A DNA stretch of 16,178 bases, from the NCBI GenBank assembly GCA_964412235.1, contig CAYPNT010000068.1, positions 1-16,178 of the forward strand, given 5' to 3'. The notes under the pieces are model-generated. The model did no database searches. It worked only from the letters and a program-made list of their open reading frames with translations, and had not been told where the DNA came from. The translations under genes were made by a program, and so were the position numbers. Shown piece by piece: positions 7,803-14,511 of the stretch. Source of the stretch: JAYZQT01 sp964412235. Lineage in GTDB: Bacteria > Pseudomonadota > Alphaproteobacteria > MPNO01 > UBA830. Within the stretch, counting starts at the first letter, position 1, and each line of letters begins with the position of its first letter.

Positions 7803-9467
7803 ATGCCACTAAATCCGATAACGGTACAAATTCTTAAAAACAAGGTGGCAAGCCTCGTGGATGAAATGCACTACCATTTTTATCGATCTGGCTATTCAAC
7901 AATTATCCGCGAGAGCCGAGATTTTTCATGCGTCATACTCGATAAAACCGGAGGTCTCATTGTACCCCCTCCAATGTTTTTTCACGCTCCTTTCTACAAA
8001 CACTTCGTACGACGCACACTAGAACTATATTCTGAAACCGACCTCAACGACGGCGACGTTATTGTCTCTAACCATCCCTATGAAGCAGGCGTTCCCCACG
8101 TTTCCGATATGGCATTTATTGCACCTATTTTCGCTAATAATGAACTTGTTGGCTTTTCGGGGAGTTGTGCTCACAAAGCGGATATCGGCGGAACAAACCC
8201 TGGTTCAACATCTGCAAATTCGACAGAGATTTATCACGAAGGTTTAATATTACCGCCGGCTAAAATCACTTCACAAGGTCGGTATAACCATGACCTTGAA
8301 CGGCTTATTCTTGCGAACAGCCGACAACCTGAACTTGTTCGGGGGGATGTGCGCGCACAAATAGCGGCGACGGAGATGGGAGTTAAACGCCTAAAGGAAC
8401 ATTGCCAACGATTTGGAACGGAAACGGTAAAGGATTCTTTTTCTGCTATTCTGAGCAGTGCCGCTGAAGAAATGAGGGCAGCCATTGCCACCTTGCCCGA
8501 CGGTGAAGCTGAAGCGCATGGTTATATGGACGATGACGGCGTGGAAATGGAAAAGGGTGTTTATTTTGCGGTTAATATCCAGAAAAAAGGCGAAGACATT
8601 ACTTTCGACTTTTCCAACTCACAACCGCAGGCGAAGGGACCAATCAATTTACGTCCTTCAATGGTGGAGGCCTGTGTATTTTATTCACTTATTGGTTGCC
8701 TTGGCCCCACTATGCAGTTCAATGATGGCATGCGCGATGTGGTAAAATTCAAATATGGCCCGCGAACCATCACCAATGCAGAGACACCGGCACCGGTTTC
8801 ATCGTACCAGAAATCAAACCTTCGACTTACAGACGTTATCCTGGAAGCGTTATCAAGCTTTAACCCACGGCGAACAATCGCGGGTTCAGGTTCTTCGGGA
8901 TCACTATCTATAAATTGGCACCAGGGCGGGCGCCCCGGACACAACACCCTGCAATACGAGATCCTTGGTTCCGCCTATGGCGGCGGTTACGGCAACGATG
9001 GATGCAATGCGACCGCCACCCATTTATCCAACCTTCATGTCACCCCGATTGAAATAATAGAAAGTGAGTATCCATGTAGAATTGCGGAATTCGACATGGT
9101 CATCGATTCCGGTGGGCCTGGCGAGTATCGCGGTGGAGTTGCCTTCAGAAGACGCTACGAAGTCGAACAGGATTGTACGGTAGTGCGTCGCTACGATCGT
9201 TATAAGTATCCACCACCAGGGGTTGATGGGGGCGAAAACGGTGGCGCAAGCAAGTTCGTAATTAACGTGGGAACAACTCAGGAAAAGATAACTCCCTCAG
9301 CCGGGAAGTTTGAGATCGAAGCCGGAAATACGTTTTTCCTCGAAAGTGCAGGAGGAGGCGGTTATGGAGATCCAAAGGCCCGCGATCGGGCACGCATCGC
9401 CGAAGACGTAAAGCAAGGTTATGTCTCAAAAAAAGCTGCTCAGACTGTATACGGATTGGATACATAG
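7803..9467 (+). CDS. hyuB: Hydantoinase/oxoprolinase family protein, subunit B (HyuB-like)
   Basis: Partner of the preceding A subunit; in characterised complexes it carries the metal-dependent hydrolysing or carboxylating half of the active site. It has 554 residues, normal for the family. The N-terminus (MPLNPITVQILKNKVASLVD) and the ESRDFSCVILD segment are typical. Candidate metal ligands are H99 and D102 (GVPHVSDM) and H124 and D127 (AHKADIGG). The usual NDPY motif reads NHPY here (90-93), an Asp-to-His change worth noting. The glycine-rich C-terminal SAGGGGYGDP is the family signature. It lies 2 bp after hyuA and 17 bp before the hydroxyacid dehydrogenase, so all four plus-strand genes from 4943 to 10333 look like one transcript. 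Confidence 0.93.
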   Translation: MPLNPITVQILKNKVASLVDEMHYHFYRSGYSTIIRESRDFSCVILDKTGGLIVPPPMFFHAPFYKHFVRRTLELYSETDLNDGDVIVSNHPYEAGVPHVSDMAFIAPIFANNELVGFSGSCAHKADIGGTNPGSTSANSTEIYHEGLILPPAKITSQGRYNHDLERLILANSRQPELVRGDVRAQIAATEMGVKRLKEHCQRFGTETVKDSFSAILSSAAEEMRAAIATLPDGEAEAHGYMDDDGVEMEKGVYFAVNIQKKGEDITFDFSNSQPQAKGPINLRPSMVEACVFYSLIGCLGPTMQFNDGMRDVVKFKYGPRTITNAETPAPVSSYQKSNLRLTDVILEALSSFNPRRTIAGSGSSGSLSINWHQGGRPGHNTLQYEILGSAYGGGYGNDGCNATATHLSNLHVTPIEIIESEYPCRIAEFDMVIDSGGPGEYRGGVAFRRRYEVEQDCTVVRRYDRYKYPPPGVDGGENGGASKFVINVGTTQEKITPSAGKFEIEAGNTFFLESAGGGGYGDPKARDRARIAEDVKQGYVSKKAAQTVYGLDT

Positions 9468-9484
9468 AGGGGATACGAGAACCT

Positions 9485-10333
9485 GTGAAAAAAGATCGCG
9501 TTGGGATAATTGGCCCGGGACGAATGGGTCTCGCTATGCTGAAACACCTCAAGAACAGTGATTACGATATAACGGTGTATGATGTCAGTGAAGACCAGTT
9601 ACAGAGAGCAGTTAAGGCAGGGGGAATTGCTGCTCAAAGCCCGAGAGAAGTTGCTGAGCAAAGCGACTTTGTAATCATCGGTGTTGGGTTTGAACCCGAG
9701 GTATATGCGTGTCTGACAGGGCCTCATGGCGTCATTGAAGGTATTACAAAAGGTAATGTCGTAGCCGTTTGTTCGACAGCGTCAGTGGGCGCTGTACAGA
9801 ACTTAGCGCAAACATTCGACGAAAAAGGCGTGGGTTTTTTAGATGCGCCCATCGCGCGAGGCCGCTGGGCCGCCGACGACGGCACTCTTCTCGCTTTGGT
9901 CGGTGGCACGAACGCGATGGTGGAACGATCCCGACCAATTTTCGAAACGTTTTGCTCAGACATAGAACATATGGGCAGCGTCGGCCACGGACAGGTGGCC
10001 AAAATGATGAATAATTATCTTCTCTGGGTAAACGGTTGTGCCCTTATTGAGGCGGGCCGGCTTGCCGAATCAACGGGTATCAATTTACCAAATCTTAGAA
10101 ATGCACTGATGATGAGTTCTGGGGATAGTGCAGCTCTTCGGGACTGGGACCGCATGACTTTTACTTGGGCGTTGAAGGACATGCAGATGATGGAAAGACT
10201 AATGGATGGTGAAAATAAATCGTTCCCGTTAGCAGGACTAATAAAAGAGCTTGTTAAAGACGGACGCACCATAAAAGCGACTAACCCACCAGATTGGAGT
10301 GGCGAAGGCGGCGTTTCAAATAAACCCGTATAA
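9485..10333 (+). CDS. NAD-dependent beta-hydroxyacid dehydrogenase (3-hydroxyisobutyrate dehydrogenase-like)
   Basis: Member of the 6-phosphogluconate/3-hydroxyisobutyrate dehydrogenase superfamily, oxidising a beta-hydroxyacid to a semialdehyde or the reverse. It has 282 residues. The Rossmann loop is GPGRMG (10-15), and D33 after the second strand favours NAD. The substrate loop is DAPIARG (120-126) rather than the common DAPVSGG. The catalytic lysine is K173 in GHGQVAKMMNN, with N176/N177 following. The start is GTG, the only start that keeps the Rossmann strand; a GAGGGG lies about 13 bases upstream. It is the last gene of the SDR-hyuAB operon, so it probably acts on a product of that pathway. 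The exact acid is unknown; a tartronate-semialdehyde-type reductase is an alternative. Confidence 0.9.
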   Translation: MKKDRVGIIGPGRMGLAMLKHLKNSDYDITVYDVSEDQLQRAVKAGGIAAQSPREVAEQSDFVIIGVGFEPEVYACLTGPHGVIEGITKGNVVAVCSTASVGAVQNLAQTFDEKGVGFLDAPIARGRWAADDGTLLALVGGTNAMVERSRPIFETFCSDIEHMGSVGHGQVAKMMNNYLLWVNGCALIEAGRLAESTGINLPNLRNALMMSSGDSAALRDWDRMTFTWALKDMQMMERLMDGENKSFPLAGLIKELVKDGRTIKATNPPDWSGEGGVSNKPV

Positions 10334-10500
10334 ACCCAACGGCTAAATCCAAGCTCGAAGGGGTTAAAAACTCAAAACATACTAAACGTTTTTGCCGAAA
10401 ATTCCAGGAATAAAACCTAACGTCCAGGTATTGTTTAATGTTAAGTCCGCCTACAAAACAACAGAAACATAGTATTTTGGGATGGATTTTCAGCCACATT

Positions 10501-10529
10501 TTGACGACTAAGCATCGCAGAACTATGAT
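10501..10529 (+). promoter_or_regulatory. Predicted sigma-70 promoter for the cupin pair
   Basis: TTGACG (10501-10506) and TATGAT (10524-10529) are each one base from consensus and exactly 17 bp apart. The ribosome binding site AAAGGAG (10546-10552) sits 8 bases before the ATG at 10561. This would give a leader of about 25 nt and separate the cupin pair from the upstream operon. The rest of the 227-bp gap (10334-10560) shows no gene and no clear terminator. Confidence 0.65.
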
Positions 10530-10560
10530 CTGATACACAAATGGAAAAGGAGTATAACGT

Positions 10561-11163
10561 ATGGGTGAAGTCCCTGATAACGTGAGCCCAACTGAAGTAA
10601 AGCAAGCGGACGCAGTGCCAGGACACAATCAACCCAAAGATGTCGTATGGGAGCGTTGGCAACGCAAACGAACTTTTGTCAGGGCGTTAGAGGGGACTTA
10701 TGGAGAGCTACAACAAGGTCTCATGGATCAGCCCCGGGTCTATAAATCATCAGATTGGGCTTGGAAGGGTGGCCCGCAATTTTTTGACAAGCCCATCATT
10801 AACCCCCAACGAACTGATATTGCACAATCAATCGAAACGCACATATCGGTCATCGCTCCAGGCGGAACCGGCCAACGACATGGCCATATGAATTCGGCCC
10901 TATTCTACATAATTTCCGGAAAAGGTTATGATATTCACGATGGAAAACGGATAGATTACGAGGCTGGCGATGTAATCATCGTGGAAAACGGGTGTGTTCA
11001 TCAACATTTCAACGCATCAGACGAGGAAGACCTTGTATCACTAGTGATGAAAGCCAAACCATTGTTCCTTTTTATGCATATGCTTTTCCAAAAGGTCGCG
11101 AAGTATCCGCCCAAGGAACCGGTCCCTGGTTGGGAACATTGGGAACCCCCAAAGGATCTCTAA
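10561..11163 (+). CDS. Cupin dioxygenase-like protein, putative catalytic partner (gentisate-dioxygenase-like)
   Basis: A 200-residue single-cupin protein. Motif 1 gives H107-x-H109 (GQRHGHMNSALFYI) and motif 2 gives H147 (CVHQHFN, ending N151), so a complete three-His metal site is present. The fourth classical ligand, Glu, is replaced by S112. Three-His cupins without the Glu are typical of gentisate, salicylate and thiol dioxygenases. The segment KRIDYEAGDVIIVENG before HQHFN resembles the D/E-W-x-x-GD region of gentisate 1,2-dioxygenase. AAAGGAG 8 bases upstream fixes the start. A second cupin with parallel signatures (GYD-I/L-H, QHFN) follows 39 bp later, suggesting a two-gene enzyme. 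No signal peptide. The ring-cleaving role is inferred; a non-catalytic cupin cannot be excluded. Confidence 0.82.
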   Translation: MGEVPDNVSPTEVKQADAVPGHNQPKDVVWERWQRKRTFVRALEGTYGELQQGLMDQPRVYKSSDWAWKGGPQFFDKPIINPQRTDIAQSIETHISVIAPGGTGQRHGHMNSALFYIISGKGYDIHDGKRIDYEAGDVIIVENGCVHQHFNASDEEDLVSLVMKAKPLFLFMHMLFQKVAKYPPKEPVPGWEHWEPPKDL

Positions 11164-11202
11164 ACTTTACTGGCCCACCAATTAACTCGGACACATTAGC
11201 AG

Positions 11203-11814
11203 ATGACAACACACGAAAGAGATCGCGCCCATATGGGTGCCGAAGAAAACACCAAATGGTATAGTGAAGAATTGGAGGAATCTGCTGAATTTCGGAAGAC
11301 CTATCGAAATCGACTGTCAGTTGTGAAACCAAAGGATATGCCTTTTGAACATTCACCAGATGGGCTCATCAAGCACTTAGTCCACGAGAAACAAAATACG
11401 ACTGAAAACTGCGTCGAGGCATACATGCAGTTCATCCAACCCGGCAGCCATTCAGGAAAACGCCGAATTTTGGCGGAACAAATTGTATTCGTGGCTGAAG
11501 GTCGCGGCTATGATTTGCATTGGGATGTCGAATTCGACGTCGACGAAGAATTCCACTGGTCGTGGAAGAAAGAACCACGTCGCTTCGAATGGGAACGCGG
11601 GGACTTTATCTTCATCCCCGCCTATTGCATACAGCAGCATTTCAATTCCAATAAAGAAAACGAAGCACGTATAATTGTTATGACTAACCGCATTTTTAAG
11701 GCAATGGGCCTAAATTGGCTTGAGCAAGTAGAAAACGCTCCAGACTACGATGGCAACCTAGAGACGATGCTCGCAGGACCCGGTTGGGCCCCCGACTTCC
11801 GAGAAGACAGATGA
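11203..11814 (+). CDS. Degenerate cupin paired with the preceding cupin (predicted non-metal-binding)
   Basis: A 203-residue cupin. Fold signatures are clear: AEGRGYDLHWD (98-108), FEWERGDFIFIPA (128-140) and CIQQHFN (142-148). Aligned to its neighbour through GxGYD and QHFN, all three metal histidine positions are lost: H107 becomes R87, H109 becomes I89, H147 becomes Q144. Only the motif-1 Glu (E92), absent from the neighbour, remains. An acidic insertion (FDVDEEFHWSWKKEP) sits between the motifs. It is probably in the same transcript as the first cupin (39 bp gap, no promoter seen). The start at 11203 lacks a strong ribosome binding site; ATG 11233 is an alternative. The likely role is a structural or regulatory partner subunit. 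It ends 21 bp from the convergent cupin gene. Confidence 0.8.
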   Translation: MTTHERDRAHMGAEENTKWYSEELEESAEFRKTYRNRLSVVKPKDMPFEHSPDGLIKHLVHEKQNTTENCVEAYMQFIQPGSHSGKRRILAEQIVFVAEGRGYDLHWDVEFDVDEEFHWSWKKEPRRFEWERGDFIFIPAYCIQQHFNSNKENEARIIVMTNRIFKAMGLNWLEQVENAPDYDGNLETMLAGPGWAPDFREDR

Positions 11815-11835
11815 TACCTCTCTCGGGTAGTGAGA

Positions 11836-12303
11836 CTAATCCCTGGTACGTCCATCAAATTTTACCGTTGCCTCAATGTCAAATTTCTGTGGAGAAACGT
11901 CTACGCGTTCGTTTTTAATATCTCTGTCGAACGCAACTACTTGAAGTAATTCTAAATCTTCGTCGCCACAACTTTCGAACCAGTATTGAGCATTGCGTGG
12001 CATAACGATGCCCTCGTGTTGACCAAATTCACCCAGGACTTCATCCCCCGGACCATAAAATCTGACCTTTCCCGTGAGAACCATCCAGAACCCGTCCATC
12101 CCGGTATGCGAATGCAGATTATTGTCTCCGCCCTCTTTTAAGACCTGAACGGCACCACGAATAATATCTGTCTGGCACAGAGAAACAATTGATTTGCCCC
12201 TGTCCAGCTCTTTGGGTTTCTGATAGTTAAACTTCTGAGGTGGCCTGGGTGCACTTCGCGCGCGCGCAGACTTTCGGCGGGAATTTGTAGTTGAATTGTT
12301 CAT
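11836..12303 (-). CDS. Single-domain cupin with basic N-terminal tail
   Basis: Cupin of 155 residues. Motif 1 is H64-x-H66 (NLHSHTGMDGFWMVLTGKV). In motif 2 (EGIVMPRNAQYWFES, 97-111) the usual histidine is replaced (Tyr at 107), so the metal site is incomplete unless another residue supplies a ligand. The first 24 residues are rich in Arg, Lys, Ser and Pro (NSRRKSARARSAPRPPQK) and look disordered; a nucleic-acid or protein contact is possible but speculative. A GTG at 12312 is in frame, but AGGGTG lies 6 bases before the ATG at 12303, which decides the start. It is divergent from the DUF1330 gene and convergent with the cupin pair, as if part of the same catabolic set. Function unknown. Confidence 0.78.
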   Translation of the reverse strand: MNNSTTNSRRKSARARSAPRPPQKFNYQKPKELDRGKSIVSLCQTDIIRGAVQVLKEGGDNNLHSHTGMDGFWMVLTGKVRFYGPGDEVLGEFGQHEGIVMPRNAQYWFESCGDEDLELLQVVAFDRDIKNERVDVSPQKFDIEATVKFDGRTRD

Positions 12304-12401
12304 TTTATTCACCCTGACGAAAGATCGCTGCTTGTGGTCTATAACGACACGCGGTTAAATCACAGTAAGAATACCCCGATCACGGGAATAAATCCACGAA
12401 T

Positions 12402-12406
12402 GGAGG
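12402..12406 (+). promoter_or_regulatory. Ribosome binding site deciding a GTG start
   Basis: GGAGG at 12402-12406 is followed after 6 bases by GTG at 12413, fixing this non-ATG start of the DUF1330 gene. A weak promoter candidate (TTGTGG 12332-12337, 17 bp, TTAAAT 12355-12360) lies upstream; I give it little weight. Confidence 0.6.
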
Positions 12407-12412
12407 TAAACA

Positions 12413-12700
12413 GTGGCTGCATACATCATTTCTAATGTCGAAATATTCGACACTAAAGCATACGGAGAATACGGTAAATTAGCGCCAGATGCGATAAAAC
12501 AATATGGAGGGGAGTTTTTGACCCGAGGCGGAGCCGCGGAGATTCTCGAAGGCAACTGGCAACCCCACCGCGTCGTCGTAATTAAATTTGATAGTATTGA
12601 GCAAGCGAAGGCAATGTACAACTCCCCGGATTATCAAACCGCAAAGGCAAAACGTGTGGGTGCTGCGGACTTCAACATGATAGTCGTCGAAGGTACATGA
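12413..12700 (+). CDS. DUF1330 family protein (dimeric alpha/beta-barrel fold)
   Basis: A 95-residue protein of the DUF1330 family, ferredoxin-like alpha+beta barrel proteins related in fold to small monooxygenases and muconolactone isomerase-type proteins. Typical features are AAYIISNVEIFD at the start, a GGEFLTRGG turn near residue 35, the FDSIEQAKAMYNSPDYQTAK segment (about 59-78) and a final strand. The start is GTG behind GGAGG. The dienelactone hydrolase gene follows after about 12 bp, so they are co-transcribed; DUF1330 genes often occur in catabolic clusters. No catalytic residues are established for the family, so the role is unknown. Confidence 0.88.
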   Translation: MAAYIISNVEIFDTKAYGEYGKLAPDAIKQYGGEFLTRGGAAEILEGNWQPHRVVVIKFDSIEQAKAMYNSPDYQTAKAKRVGAADFNMIVVEGT

Positions 12701-12712
12701 CAGGGTAAATTG

Positions 12713-13426
12713 ATGAGAACAGAGTGGTTAACGGTCCCACTTTCAGATGGTGACATGCAGGCTTACGCGGCATGGCCGGAGGGTGAAACCAAGGGAGCAG
12801 TCGTCGCAATTATGGAAATCTGGGGCGTCAATGACACCATGCGCCACCACGCCCATGAATATGCTGATGCGGGCTTTGTTTGTTTGGTGCCCGATCTATT
12901 TTGGCGACAAGAACCTGGGGTTCAACTATCGGACTCGAATCCCGATCACATACCAAAAGCTTTCGACCTATATTACTGGTTTGATTACGACTACGGCGTC
13001 CAGGATATGGCGGAAACCATTGACTTTCTGAGCGACCTTTCGGGCGGACAGAAAACCGGAGCCGTGGGTTATTGTTTGGGGGGTAAACTCTGCTACCTTT
13101 TGTGTTGCAGGACAAATATCGACTGCGCCGTAGCTTATTACGGGACTTACATCGAACATCACATTCGCGAAGCCAATAATCTCCATCGACCTTTCATGTT
13201 GCATATGGCACTAAACGATGAGTGGGTCCAGCCACCAGTGAACGATATGCTCGAACGAGTATTAGGTAAAAATCCTTTAGTAACGATACACAAATATCCA
13301 GGGGCCAAGCACGCATTTGCTCGGAAAGGGGGCCAACCCTACTCCGAACCCGATTCCAACCGTGCCTTGAAGTTATCCGTAGAGTTTTTTGATAGATACT
13401 TGACGAGAGCTATTGCAAAATCATGA
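12713..13426 (+). CDS. Dienelactone hydrolase family protein
   Basis: Alpha/beta hydrolase of 237 residues, cytoplasmic. The family triad is visible: nucleophile C121 (GYCLGG), D169 (LNDEW) and H200 (GAKHAF). E35 (MEIWGVN) is the glutamate that interacts with the cysteine in characterised dienelactone hydrolases. Classic members hydrolyse 4-carboxymethylenebutenolides in chlorocatechol-type pathways, but many family members act on other esters or lactones. A TTG at 12710 precedes the ATG at 12713; AGGG at 12702-12705 sits 7 bases before the ATG, so I chose the ATG. It is second gene after DUF1330 and fits downstream of ring cleavage, which is inference. It is convergent with the 59-residue-class membrane gene at 13443. 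Confidence 0.92.
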   Translation: MRTEWLTVPLSDGDMQAYAAWPEGETKGAVVAIMEIWGVNDTMRHHAHEYADAGFVCLVPDLFWRQEPGVQLSDSNPDHIPKAFDLYYWFDYDYGVQDMAETIDFLSDLSGGQKTGAVGYCLGGKLCYLLCCRTNIDCAVAYYGTYIEHHIREANNLHRPFMLHMALNDEWVQPPVNDMLERVLGKNPLVTIHKYPGAKHAFARKGGQPYSEPDSNRALKLSVEFFDRYLTRAIAKS

Positions 13427-13442
13427 CTTAATTTCAGGCTCA

Positions 13443-13628
13443 TCAGCCAGTCACCAAAAACAAATACAGTGACAATGCGGTTAGGATTAAGCCCGCATTA
13501 AACGGCCAAAAACCCCGTTTCCGCCGAGCGTCATCGAAATTATTATTCGTTAACGTGCGCAACCCCAAAACCACTAATAGTATGCCTGCCCCAAGCACAG
13601 CCCCGAGAATAAGTGGGCCTAGTTCCAC
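13443..13628 (-). CDS. Small two-helix membrane protein, unknown function
   Basis: A 61-residue protein with two hydrophobic helices (about residues 5-23 and 42-59) joined by a polar, basic loop (NNNFDDARRKRGFWPFN). The positive loop suggests it faces the cytoplasm with both ends outside. The start is GTG, 2 bp after the stop of the upstream CinA-domain gene, with no clear ribosome binding site, so translation is probably coupled to that gene. I do not recognise a family. The clean helix pattern, open frame and tight spacing support a real gene. Confidence 0.6.
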   Translation of the reverse strand: MELGPLILGAVLGAGILLVVLGLRTLTNNNFDDARRKRGFWPFNAGLILTALSLYLFLVTG

Positions 13629-13630
13629 AA

Positions 13631-14428
13631 CTAATCGTCTACGTGAGACTGGGATTGTGCCGTATCTAGGTCTTCTTCTGTGGGATTCCCGCCCAGGTCA
13701 CTTAAGAGTTCTTTGAGTTCACGAACGACCTGTTCTAGTTGCTTGGGATTGGTACCACGTGCAACGACAGATACGCGAAACCCATCTTCCCGCATTTGGG
13801 GATAAGAACCTATATCAACCTCCGGAAATTTGTTTTGAACCAGAGCCAAAACCTCCGCGATCGTTCCCTCAGGAAGGTCTATGACCAGCCCCCTACCTTC
13901 GACTATTTTTCCACCTCTGAGATGCACCTTTGCCTCTTCGAACATGCTCCGCATAATCCGCGGAACGCCTGCCATCACGAAAACATTATCGATCATATAT
14001 CCCGGGGCGGCACTAACCTCATTCTTAATTAGTACTGCCCCTTCAGGGAATGTAGCCATGCGCATTCGGGCCTCATTCATTTCCGTATTACCACGTTTTC
14101 TCATATAAGAGTTAAGCAACCCCACGATACTCTGATCACGGTACATGCCTACACCAAATGCCTCCGCTATACATTCGGATGTTATGTCATCATGGGTTGG
14201 CCCTATGCCTCCCGTAGTAAAAACATAATTAAAGCCTGACCGGCACTCATTTACTGTGCTTATGATTATTTCACGAACATCTGGTATAACTCTAGCCTCA
14301 CGCAGTTGTATGCCAACTTCATTGAGACCATTGGCAATAAATCTAAGGTTTTTATCTTGCGTACGACCCGAAAGGATCTCGTTGCCAATTAAAACTAAAC
14401 ATGCGGTTACAGTTTCGCGGTCTGCCAT
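13631..14428 (-). CDS. Molybdopterin-binding (MoCF/CinA N-terminal domain) protein
   Basis: A 265-residue protein of the CinA N-terminal (COG1058) type. The fold is shared with molybdenum cofactor enzymes, but CinA-type domains act as nucleotide pyrophosphatases (ADP-ribose or FAD class). Signatures are VLIGNEILSGRTQDKN near the start and TTGGIGPTHDD (71-81). The C-terminal PncC deamidase domain of full CinA is absent, as in the stand-alone alphaproteobacterial form. A GTG at 14467 is in frame, but AGGTGA a few bases before the ATG at 14428, and the family N-terminus, favour 14428. It is divergent from sfsA across about 83 bp and coupled to the small membrane gene downstream. A link to the molybdenum hydroxylase 9 kb away is not implied. 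Confidence 0.88.
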   Translation of the reverse strand: MADRETVTACLVLIGNEILSGRTQDKNLRFIANGLNEVGIQLREARVIPDVREIIISTVNECRSGFNYVFTTGGIGPTHDDITSECIAEAFGVGMYRDQSIVGLLNSYMRKRGNTEMNEARMRMATFPEGAVLIKNEVSAAPGYMIDNVFVMAGVPRIMRSMFEEAKVHLRGGKIVEGRGLVIDLPEGTIAEVLALVQNKFPEVDIGSYPQMREDGFRVSVVARGTNPKQLEQVVRELKELLSDLGGNPTEEDLDTAQSQSHVDD

Positions 14429-14511
14429 AAACTCACCTGTAGATACTCCTGAATATATAACGGACACACATCATCGTTGAAAGCATTTGGACTCATGTTT
14501 AGTTTATATTG

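Noticed and set aside
10281..10662. Minus-strand open frames of 115 and 73 residues in and beside the 227-bp gap
   Set aside because: They overlap the ends of two confident plus-strand genes and the promoter region, show no family signature and have cysteine/aromatic-rich, shadow-like composition.
12355..12395. Short CCCG/CGGG inverted repeat in the cupin/DUF1330 divergent gap
   Set aside because: Only 4 bp of stem with mismatching flanks; expected by chance.
13434..13450. GGCT-CATC-AGCC hairpin between the dienelactone hydrolase and the small membrane gene as a terminator
   Set aside because: The stem is only 4 bp and no T-tract follows on either strand.
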